Part shown: piece after piece, positions 58,041-64,000 of the stretch
Layout of the letters: every line of letters starts with the position of its first letter
Numbering within the stretch: the stretch's first letter is position 1
Source of the DNA: Hetaerina americana
Taxonomy: Eukaryota > Arthropoda > Insecta > Odonata > Calopterygidae
DNA length: 64,000 bases
Assembly (NCBI GenBank): GCA_022747635.1
Contig: JAKTNV010000076.1
Location: 930,001 to 994,000 of the forward strand
Direction: 5' to 3'
Position numbers and translations under genes: made by a program
The notes under the pieces: generated by a model
What the model was told of the DNA's origin: nothing
The model's database searches: none
The model's input: the letters and a program-made list of their open reading frames with translations, nothing else

Positions 58041-60889
58041 TTTTTTATTATTATTATAAGGTAATCTACTAGTTAAGGTAGGTTTTTTGGTGGACACAAT
58101 TATGAAATAATTCTTGTATCTCCGAACAACATACAACCCATCATCCAACTCTACAAACTCTTTCCTCAACCAAGTTCCTCTTGATCTCCATATACTCCTT
58201 CCTCCCGTCCAACATCCCTATCCTGTTCCTGCCCTTTTCTTGTTTGCCTATCATTCTCCCCTCTTACAGTCTTCAACATCCCCCTGTTGATCATTATGCC
58301 CCTCACCCTTTTTTCCTGCATCCATAAGATTTCTCTCAAAAACCCCTCTTCACCAACCATATCAAGTGCATCCTCATTTGTTGGGAGGGGTTGGGGGTGG
58401 GTTGGGAGGGAGGGGATGGGTTGGGGGAAGAGGGAGGGAGGGGTTGGGATGGGGGGAAGAGGGAGGGAGGGGTTGGGATGGGGGGAAGAGGGAGGGAGGG
58501 GTTGGGATGGGGAGGAAGAGGGAGGGGTTGGGATGAGGGGGAAGAGGGAGGGAGGGGTTGGGGTAGAGGGAGGGGTTGGGTTTGGGGTAGAGGGAGGGAG
58601 GGGTTGGGATGAGGGGGAAGAGGGAGGGAGGGGTTGGGATGAGGGGAAAGAGGGAGGGAGGGGTTGGGGTAGAGGGAGGGAGGGGTTGGGATGGGGGGAA
58701 GAGGGAGGGAGGGGTTGGGATGGGGGTAGAGGAAGGCAGGTAGGGGTTGGGATGGGGGTAGAGGAAGGCAGGTAGGGGTTGGGATGGGGGGGAAGAGGGA
58801 GGGAGGGGTTGGGGGGGAGAGGGAGGCAGGTAGGGGTTGGGTTGGGGGGAGAGGGAGGCAGCTAGGGGTTGGGTTGGAGGGAGAGGGAGGTAGGGGTTGG
58901 GATGGGAGGAAGAGGGAGGGAGGGAGGGGTTGGGATGGGGGAAGAGGGAGGGAGGGAGAGGTTGGTAGGGTGGGTTGGGTTGGGAGGGAGGGAGAGGTAG
59001 GGGTTGGGAGATAGGGAGGGGTTGGGAAGGAGAGCGTGGGTTGGGAGGGAGAGGGTGGGTTGGGAGGAAGAGGGTGGGTTGGGAGAGAGGGGGAGGGAGG
59101 TTATGGAAGGAAGGGGAGGGAGGGTTTGGAGATGGAAGGGGAGGGAGGTTTGGGATGGAGAGGGAAAGGGAACGAGGGTTGGGCGGTAGAGGATGGGTGT
59201 GTTGGGTGGGTGGGTTGAGAGGGAAAGGGAGGGAGGGTTGGGACGAAGAGGGAAAGGGAGGGAGGTTTTGGATGGAGAGGGAAAGGGAGGGTTGGGAGGG
59301 GGAGGGAGGGTTGGGATGGAGGGTTTGGATGGAGAGGGAAGGAGGGTTGGGAGGGAGAGGATGGGTGTGTTGGGAGGGAGGGTTGAGAGGGAATGGGAAA
59401 GAGGGTTGGAAGAGGGAGGGAGGAAGACGTAGGGTTGGGGGGAATGGTTGGGATGGAGGAGGCTGATGTTGGGAAGGTTGTGAGGGAGAGGGAAGGATGG
59501 TTTGGAGGGAGGGTTAGGGAAGAGGGAGGGATGGTTAGGGGGAGGAAGAGGGAGGGTTGAGGGAGAGAGAGGGAGGGTTGGGAGATAGGGAGGGCGGGAG
59601 GCCTTGGGAAGGGAGGGTTGGGAAAGGTGTGTGTGTGTGTTGAATGAGTATTCATGCACACGTGCATGTTTTTTCTGTATGTTGATCAACTACATCTAGA
59701 GGTCTGTTTTTTCTAGTGGAAATCTGTGTAATGGATGTATGCTAGTGACAAAAAGTTGCATATTCCATGAGAGCAACCCAAGAAAACAGTTCTCAACCTT
59801 ACTTTAAAAATTGACATAGAGTAGCATGTATCCAAATTTTATGGCACTACCAAGCTTTCTTTGCTTGTGTGCCTCCCTAATCTCTTTTGTATGTCTGGCC
59901 CTTGTCCACACTTTCAGATGAATTACTGAACCAGGCTTAAGGCATCTGTAATGTAAACCCTCAAAAGTTATAATAAAAATAAACCGAATATGTTGTACTT
60001 TGAGGTATTGGTCTCTTCACCACAAAACTTAACTAATCTAAAATGTTTTACTGCATTGCATGCTCCACCATCATTTTTAGCAAAATGGTGGTAATGACAA
60101 ACCTCGTACATTTCTTACCTATGATTGATAACTAAGGAAATGGATTGTGCATATTTAGATCTGAAGCTGAGGCCCTCCAGGCAGGATGGAAGCGACATAA
60201 TCGACCCTGGGTTGTTGCAATGTAAAGGTGACTATTTATTTAAATATACTGAAGCAGTCGATAATGGCATAGTTGACAGGAACAATTCAAATGTAATTAA
60301 AATATATGATTTGGAGATTTTGTGTAAATGCCAGGAAACCAAATTATTTCTGAGAAATTGCTGTATATGTTACAGCCAAGAAGGTTTCTTGTGGGGTATT
60401 GCTCTGAAAACCTTTCCTGGTATGGTATAAGATATTTTTGGTTTAGTACACAAATGAAAAAGGAAAATATTAATATCATAGTTCTGGTTACCATGCTCAT
60501 TCTGTTTTTCTCATATCAACCTCATTTTTTCAGATCAAATGAAAGTATCAGCTTCTAGTGGCCATACAAGAGATAGATGTCAGGAGCATCAAGAAGTTTG
60601 GTTGAAGCACAATCATGAGGCCCAAGTGTACTTATACTCATGCGTAACTGATGCACTAGCATCTGTAAAGAATTTGCCTTCACCTTGCACATCTGGAAAT
60701 ACCAAGAAAAAGATGATTCATGTCCTAGTATCTGGATCCCTCCATCTTGTGGGAAGTGTGCTGAGCATTGTTGACCCTGACCTGTCATATTCACTTTCAC
60801 AACAAGGAATACAAAACCATGATACTGTCAATGTCTCTTCTGTGTACCGCCATGCCCAAGGCTCCAACTATCTGACTTCACCAGCATGA
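36950..60889 (+). CDS. FPGS: Folylpolyglutamate synthase (complete, 10 exons)
   Basis: Exons 36950-37033, 37323-37565, 41519-41710, 41949-42085, 47108-47291, 48701-48857, 53698-53817, 55832-55946, 57782-57957 and 60534-60889 total 1764 bp, 587 residues plus stop, close to the animal family length. The enzyme uses ATP to add gamma-linked glutamates to folates, retaining them in cytosol and mitochondria for one-carbon metabolism. Visible motifs: P-loop GTKGKGST (residues 89-96), TSPHL (135-139), EVGIGG..DCTN (205-216), GIDH (230-233), WQKAGI (246-251, with the Lys of the Mur-ligase fold), WPGRTQ (362-367), DGAHT (381-385), [10 protein letters not shown] near the end. The 28-residue N-terminus is not a clear mitochondrial leader. 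About 21 extra residues (110-130) sit between the P-loop helix and TSPHL. A TATA box and E-box lie just upstream. Confidence 0.95.
37323..37565 (+). CDS. FPGS: FPGS exon 2 (P-loop)
   Basis: 81 codons in phase 0 after TTTTAATTCCAG, donor ATG|GTAAGC. Contains [30 protein letters not shown] (nucleotide-binding loop) and [13 protein letters not shown]. Confidence 0.95.
38440..38610 (+). mobile_element. Decayed SINE 3' part
   Basis: CCATCCCTG..CCTTACGGCCCAAATAATATTGG..CTCCCCTAC resembles the 3' half of the SINE at 25195-25480, much diverged. In FPGS intron 2, where the rest of 37566-39390 shows nothing recognisable. Confidence 0.35.
39390..39985 (+). mobile_element. Mariner-type internal-deletion derivative
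   Basis: Reads [15 protein letters not shown] and [10 protein letters not shown] (DNA-binding half). It then jumps to [20 protein letters not shown] (second catalytic Asp), [16 protein letters not shown], and ends [20 protein letters not shown]. The stretch with the first Asp is deleted, and the third catalytic position in SPGSQPCN is no longer Asp. In FPGS intron 2. Confidence 0.75.
40600..40725 (+). mobile_element. Penelope-type terminal fragment
   Basis: CCTGATGATGACTTTGTAAGTCAAAACGTAGG-like end (40641-40672), then AATAAAATATATGTGGAATAACCAAGT, close to the arms of the palindrome at 11583-11731. Confidence 0.45.
40726..41518. other. Rest of FPGS intron 2
   Basis: AT-rich, no motif recognised, ending in the strong acceptor at 41517-41518. 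Confidence 0.4.
41519..41710 (+). CDS. FPGS: FPGS exon 3 (TSPHL)
   Basis: 64 codons in phase 0 after a strong acceptor (GCTGTATCATGCAG). From [16 protein letters not shown] on it matches the family, including LNGKPIS and the aromatic YFWKVY segment. The first 21 residues ([14 protein letters not shown]...) have no counterpart. An AG at 41584-41585 would remove them but breaks the phase with exon 2. Confidence 0.85.
41949..42085 (+). CDS. FPGS: FPGS exon 4
   Basis: 137 bp after TATTTTATAG. Encodes [28 protein letters not shown] and DCTNVI, and ends in phase 2. The donor AAG|GTTGCA is weak, but the next exon completes the Arg codon and restores the family motif IRKPVAVGI. Confidence 0.92.
42086..43640. 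other. 5' part of FPGS intron 4
   Basis: Starts with a weak GTTGCA donor. No transposon or gene motif recognised. Confidence 0.35.
43640..45640 (-). mobile_element. Penelope-like element, second copy (rearranged)
   Basis: On the minus strand: [22 protein letters not shown] (from 45207), [19 protein letters not shown] (about 44925), [17 protein letters not shown] (44493), [10 protein letters not shown]. Then, after a gap without Penelope similarity, [20 protein letters not shown] (near 43870) and [14 protein letters not shown], the GIY-YIG endonuclease end. The polymerase YVDD region is not found, so the middle is deleted or replaced. Confidence 0.7.
43814..44503 (+). CDS. 229-codon ORF antisense to the Penelope-like element
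   Basis: An uninterrupted plus-strand ORF in FPGS intron 4. Its ends overlap minus-strand Penelope sequence. Its middle (about 43930-44325) matches no Penelope motif and encodes a Ser/Thr/Pro/Lys-rich stretch ([27 protein letters not shown]). No family recognised. It could be a captured host exon or chance. Confidence 0.15.
   Translation: MSLLQQMTRKWGVGWFPMKETSPVFLRSHSEGSPSYLMDNHYILTCTLDGLKSTENPAMASDQPSRKWKRLSWKENSQLQKHPIDAKIVASKNPTPDLTTFNDPMLAPAKKSSKLLSAMAPVISMNTPIKCEYTFTSTEVVPDIMEVPTDLVTAQKITESRSLASGNPKGALENKIPLDTTKNVSTVIMHEVGKDGSATALFSSCSAILIASYPGTFVNKLDTSKDTSM
45545..45650 (+). mobile_element. SINE 3' fragment with ACT-repeat tail
   Basis: ATGGCACAAATGACCTCAGC, a GTCGCCTCCCC block, then ATTACTACTACTAC. 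Same family as 25195-25480. Confidence 0.6.
45930..47107. other. 3' part of FPGS intron 4
   Basis: A Penelope-type end (GAGGATGATGCAAATGCATC, near 45861) precedes it. The remainder is AT-rich with nothing recognised. Confidence 0.35.
47108..47291 (+). CDS. FPGS: FPGS exon 5
   Basis: 184 bp after CATTTTTGCAG, donor GAG|GTACAT. Encodes [33 protein letters not shown] and PAFT, the centre of the ligase domain with the metal-binding His and the Lys of the KAGI motif. Confidence 0.95.
48262..48410 (+). mobile_element. Non-LTR retrotransposon C-terminal fragment
   Basis: Reads [20 protein letters not shown] and [12 protein letters not shown], the conserved C-terminal tail of insect non-LTR ORF2 proteins. 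In FPGS intron 5; the rest of that intron (47292-48261) shows nothing. Confidence 0.65.
48701..48857 (+). CDS. FPGS: FPGS exon 6
   Basis: 157 bp after TTTTTCTATTAG, donor GATG|GTAATT. This is the less conserved end of the first domain; [14 protein letters not shown] matches the family's (N)AALALQL..W segment. Confidence 0.9.
49636..51203 (-). mobile_element. Tigger/pogo-type DNA transposon, nearly full but dead
   Basis: CAGTGGAACCTC at the left and ACGTTCCACTG at the right, flanked by TA (49634-49635, 51204-51205). The minus-strand transposase reads [47 protein letters not shown] and [19 protein letters not shown], the DDE core with breaks. Same family as 1531-2756. In FPGS intron 6. Confidence 0.82.
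51206..52830. other. FPGS intron 6, middle
   Basis: Very AT-rich, no motif recognised. Confidence 0.4.
52830..53200 (-). mobile_element. Non-LTR retrotransposon tail fragment
   Basis: Minus strand reads [18 protein letters not shown] and IWRLMRC with stops, resembling the ETW..LEAFEMWCW tail of ORF2. Very decayed. Confidence 0.4.
53698..53817 (+). CDS. FPGS: FPGS exon 7
   Basis: 120 bp, phase 1 at both ends, after TTTTTCTCTAAATAG. Encodes the linker to the C-terminal domain with the hallmark [10 protein letters not shown]. Confidence 0.94.
54440..55230 (-). mobile_element. Helitron helicase C-terminal remnant
   Basis: On the minus strand: [16 protein letters not shown], stop, [11 protein letters not shown]. 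Then [36 protein letters not shown] and TININKVHG (to 54795). Then TDCFSCG and a KNVV-like end. This is the PIF1-type helicase end of Helitron RepHel. The Rep part and Helitron ends were not found. In FPGS intron 7. Confidence 0.8.
55832..55946 (+). CDS. FPGS: FPGS exon 8
   Basis: 115 bp after GTTGTTCTCAG, donor ATG|GTGAGT. Encodes [21 protein letters not shown], the conserved start of the C-terminal domain (DGAHT). Confidence 0.95.
56752..56925. repeat. AT-rich microsatellite with 15-bp unit
   Basis: (TA)n mixed with repeats of ATGTATATATATAAT. In FPGS intron 8. A second short (TA)n tract lies near 57130-57180. Confidence 0.85.
57290..57364 (-). mobile_element. Tigger terminal fragment
   Basis: TTTGCTTTACGAGAAAGATT..GGTTCCACTG is the reverse complement of the left end of the Tigger element at 49636. 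In FPGS intron 8. Confidence 0.55.
57782..57957 (+). CDS. FPGS: FPGS exon 9
   Basis: 176 bp after TTTTTGTTTTCAG, donor TCAG|GTGGGT. Encodes [12 protein letters not shown] and [10 protein letters not shown], matching the family's LLFN.TG.R segment. A long (AT)n tract begins 15 bp past the exon end. Confidence 0.93.
57972..58031. repeat. (AT)30 microsatellite next to the FPGS exon 9 donor
   Basis: About 60 bp of pure AT dinucleotide, starting 15 bp past the end of exon 9. Confidence 0.95.
58380..59626 (+). repeat. G-rich purine minisatellite in FPGS intron 9
   Basis: About 1.25 kb of degenerate units built on GAGGGAGGGAGGGGTTGGGA with GGGGGAAGA spacers, about 29 bp per unit in the best-kept part (58430-58560). 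The G-rich strand is the FPGS sense strand, so nascent RNA would be G-rich. Long ORFs on both strands here are products of the repeat. A (GT)n run follows at 59627. Confidence 0.92.
59645..60533. other. 3' part of FPGS intron 9
   Basis: A 101-codon ORF (60125-60430) has no recognised domain. Nothing else seen. Confidence 0.35.
60534..60889 (+). CDS. FPGS: FPGS exon 10 (terminal)
   Basis: 356 bp after CCTCATTTTTTCAG. Encodes a variable segment, then [11 protein letters not shown] and [20 protein letters not shown], the conserved C-terminal strand-helix of FPGS. About 43 further residues extend past that motif to TGA, more than is usual. Confidence 0.93.
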
Positions 60890-62300
60890 ACTTCGGTGCT
60901 TGTTTGATGACTAAAAAATGGGAGGAGTAATGACTGTTATAACTGTAGTCATGTAGAAATTTTTTCTGTAATTATCAGGTGATTTTTAGCTCAAAAAATT
61001 AATTTGTTCCTACATGCAAAGAAATTTCAAGGATATTTATTCTAAGTTGAGCAAGTTAATCGCCTATTGCTATTTAATGCAAAAGGTCGACACATGTGAT
61101 GCTTCCAATAACATCATGTTATTGCTTGAATGTTACCATAAGTTGATAAAAAAGCTACAAAGCCTAATAAATAAAAATCGTAATGTGCATTAAGTACTAA
61201 AATTACGTATAAATTGATGAATGCGATATTGCAGTACCATTCTCAAATTATTTTACTGACATTTGGCCATGAAATAATAATACACATTATTATGTAAGAA
61301 TGCAGTGATGGCAAATGGAAAATAAGTGGTACATACTGATGTCGGATTATTTTTCAGGAACTAGATCAAATAGTGGTTAGTGTATGACAATTTCTTTCCT
61401 ATTCACTTGGATATACTCCCAGGGAATGGATCCCTGTGAACACTGGCATGATTTTGTGTATTTTTCTATATCGATCAAGGTATGACATGGATCATTCTTA
61501 TTAAGAGGAACATGGCATCTGTACTGTAGCCCATCTCACGCCGAACTTAGTACAATGACTGAAAAAATATCATGAATCTCAAAGTTGTAATGAATGAACA
61601 TTTCTTGAATGTTAAAGGATAATGTGCCTTAAAGATTTGGTCAAATAAAATGTATTACTTGTTATGATATTTTCTGACTAATATTTTGTTTCATCGACTA
61701 AGGAATGCTTTTAGTTGCCAAAGAGACTAATAAATACTGAATGCTTAGTTTATGAACTATAAATGAAATTCATCATTAATGATGAAAAATCTGAATATCT
61801 TTAAAAAGTATATCAAAATTAAAAAATGCTTTGAATTTTCATGGAACAATTTTTCCTGGTATTAAAGTATTAATGTGCTCCACGTCATCAGAAAATGCAG
61901 TATATTGAAAATTAAATAAAAATAGTGGTTGGTTAGTTATCTGAGGAAGTGGAAGGAGGTATAGGGATGCTCAAGAACAATGCGTCGTACACACTTAGAG
62001 TGGTACATGAAGTATCACTAACAAGGGTGACTGCAGGGAGGGGTCCTTCCTATTTCCTTATAAACAATGTATAATATACAATCCAGTTACACTACACCCT
62101 ACTGAATTCCTACCTTCTCTCTGCCCACAGCCACTTTTGCTTCAGGAGTACATCTACATCAATACCCTGCGAGCCACCAAAAAGGTGTGTGGCAGGGGGT
62201 GCAGCACCAGGAGGAGAGGGATAAGGGGGTTAGGGTTTTTCAAATGGATGGGGAAAGGTGGGGGGAACCTGCAAAAAAATATATAAATATACTAGTAAAA
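60890..62300. other. 3' UTR and flank of FPGS
   Basis: 3' UTR to about 61190 or 61665 depending on the poly(A) signal used. Beyond that no gene is seen; several AATAAA occur by composition. Confidence 0.4.
61166..61175 (+). terminator. Poly(A) signals of FPGS
   Basis: Two overlapping AATAAA hexamers (61166 and 61170) about 280 bp after the stop. Another AATAAA lies at 61644. Confidence 0.5.
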
Positions 62301-62303
62301 CCA

Positions 62304-62790
62304 TGTGCAGTCACTACCTTGTAGGTAGCGACTGCGCATGCATTGCAAACCCTCCCCTGCTCTATTTTCCATTCCCCCACATGCATACTCGGACTATTCA
62401 AATGAAAGTTCTATTTATTCATAGTCATTTGCTCGCGAAGAATGGAAAAATATTCCCAGTTTGTTTCTTTCGATGAAACGAATCTTCTTAATAAAATTCG
62501 TTTCATCGAAAATTCAGATTGGAGAATTGCAGAATAATGGAGTTAACAGGAGGGAGAATGAGGATGACACTGTGATTGGGGTAATGGAAAGAAACATATA
62601 ACATGCTTTCCATGTGCAGTCGCTACCTACAAGGTAGCGATACCTATCAATAGCTTTAAGCTGTACCTCTCGATAGCTTTTTCAAAATCCATAAAGACTA
62701 TGAATAAATAGAACTTTCATTTGAATAGTCCAAGTATGCATGGGGGAAGGGAAAATAGAGCAGTGGAGGGTTTGCAATGCATTGGGTGTG
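62304..62790. repeat. Complex fold-back structure
   Basis: A block of about 100 bp (62336-62435) recurs in reverse orientation at about 62695-62790 (TTTGCAATGCAT, GAATAGAACTTTCATTTGAA). A GTAGCGACTGC-type hairpin lies beside each copy, and a central perfect hairpin at about 62469-62512 is built on TTTCGATGAAACGAAT. Confidence 0.75.
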
Positions 62791-62990
62791 AGGAAGGAGG
62801 CCTGTCTCATGGTCTCCAAACATTGGGCAAGTGAAGACATTAGCCACTCTTGAGGTTTCTGTCCTTCTAATATAGTATACTGTCGCGGGATCAGAGAGAC
62901 CCAACCTCTTTCTAAATTTTTTTCCGATTGCCTACAGCCTGCCCAAGTATTACCTCTGTCCATTCCCTCCTTCCTAAAATAAATCATTCC
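62640..62990 (-). mobile_element. Non-LTR reverse transcriptase fragment
   Basis: Minus strand reads VFMDFEKAIERYSLKLL near 62640-62700, like the FxDFEKAFD motif. Only this motif is convincing. It overlaps the right arm of the fold-back. Confidence 0.4.
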
Positions 62991-63029
62991 CTATCCCACT
63001 TACAGACTGACTCCCGGGAAATCTTTCAA

Positions 63030-63960
63030 TACCTATGCAAAATACTCCCACTGCTCACCTGGCCCAGATGCTCTCAGCCCTAAATTTATTTGCAATTGCG
63101 CTTCATCCCTTTCACAACCTTTAGCCATCTTGTTTAATCGCTGTTTTTCCCTAGGAACCTTCCCTCCTCAATGGAAACGCGCTAATATCATTCCGATACA
63201 TAAAACAGGTCCCAAGAATGATGTTTCAATTTATCACCCTATCTCATTGTTTCCAATCCTGTCTTCCGTTTGTGAACGCATTATTCTCAACAGGATTTAT
63301 TATTTCACCTCTCCCTTTTTATCTTCTCAGCAGCATGGTTTCCTCCCAGGCAGATCATGCCTGACAAATCTCACTGTCTTCAGCACCATGCCGTCATGGC
63401 AATAGACAAATCAAGTCAACTTGATGCCATCTACCTTTTCTTCTCCAAGGCTTTCGACACCCTGCATCAACTCCTCCTTCATAAACTCAGCCAACAGTTC
63501 GGCATTCATGGTATGTTCCTTAGCCTTCTCTCTACCTTTCTCACCCACAGAGCCCAGCGTGATACTCTCTGATGCTTCTTCCTCTTGGTCTCCTGTCACG
63601 TCTGGGGTTCCCCAGGGCAGTGTCCTTGGGCCATATCTTTTCAATTTATTTGTTAATGATCTTCCTTCCCGACTCCTTTCCTCCCAGGTCCATACACTTC
63701 TCTACGCTGATGATTGCAAGATCTACAAGCAAATTAATAACATTTCTGACTGTACTCACCTTCAACTTGCCTTACATAAAATTTCCCTATGGTGTGATAC
63801 CTTGAGGCTTAACTTAAACCCTGGTAAATGCAACATCATGACTCTTGCTCTGAAAAAAAAAACCCCTGATGTTCAACTACTCAATTAATTCAACTCCCTT
63901 TAATAGAGTCACAACCATTAAAGACCTTGGCGTTTTAATTGACCAGAAACTAAATTACTC
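63030..63960 (+). mobile_element. Jockey-like non-LTR retrotransposon, reverse transcriptase (continues past the window)
   Basis: Reads PGPDALSPKF, FPPQWKRANIIPIHKTG, PISLFPILSSVCERI, SSQQHGFLPGRSCLTN. After one frame shift comes LFFSKAFDTLHQLLLHKL; after another, SGVPQGSVLGPYLFNLFVND and LLYADDCKIYKQI (polymerase motif), LNLNPGKCNIM. Order is that of a Jockey-type RT. Two shifts make it inactive, but divergence looks lower than in the other copies. Confidence 0.85.
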
Positions 63961-64000
63961 CGACCACATACATTCATTACTCCAAACACCACGACTTTAA

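Noticed and set aside
58120..58370. Non-LTR ORF2 tail on the minus strand
   Set aside because: Some residues fit, but no diagnostic motif is readable and the stretch has skewed composition near the minisatellite.
58862..59689. 275-codon Pro/Ser-rich ORF on the minus strand and several Gly/Arg-rich ORFs on the plus strand
   Set aside because: Translation of the purine minisatellite; all frames are open because the repeat lacks stops.

Overview
This is AT-rich eukaryotic DNA with long introns, GT-AG splice sites and a dense mix of decayed transposable elements (mariner, Tigger/pogo, hAT, Helitron, Penelope-like, several non-LTR families, tRNA-derived SINEs). That mix, with an ATF7IP/Windei-type gene and a folylpolyglutamate synthase gene, points to an arthropod, most likely an insect. 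The order cannot be decided from sequence alone. Coding exons are a small fraction; the real genes were assembled here by joining exons with matching reading phase.

Layout. (1) 1-9.0 kb: the 3' half of an ATF7IP/Windei-like gene (copy A, + strand), ending in a C-terminal fibronectin III (FN3) domain. Its introns hold a Tigger element, an I-like non-LTR remnant and tRNA-core fold-back elements. (2) 9-20.5 kb: no host gene recognised; a non-LTR copy split by a mariner derivative, a long palindrome, a hAT remnant and an unexplained 161-codon ORF. (3) 20.5-30.5 kb: copy B of the same FN3 module, with identical intron positions and phases but a new acidic C-terminal tail carrying three SUMO-type motifs. 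One intron holds a Penelope-like element interrupted by a mariner and by a fold-back element. (4) 30.5-36.2 kb: non-LTR retrotransposon remnants on both strands. (5) 36.9-60.9 kb: a complete ten-exon folylpolyglutamate synthase gene (+ strand), 587 codons when spliced as proposed, with an E-box, a TATA box, and introns loaded with transposon debris and a 1.2-kb G-rich minisatellite. (6) 60.9-64 kb: 3' flank, a fold-back structure, and a non-LTR reverse transcriptase running off the right edge.

Biology. Windei/ATF7IP proteins are partners of the H3K9 methyltransferase SETDB1/Eggless in heterochromatin silencing. FPGS adds glutamates to folates to retain them for one-carbon metabolism. The two gene types are neighbours here with no evident functional link.

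The least expected structure is a family of four short elements, each flanked by a 12-bp target duplication and each folded back at one end. One of them holds an almost complete tRNA-like unit with its own T5 terminator; the others keep 13 or fewer bases of it.
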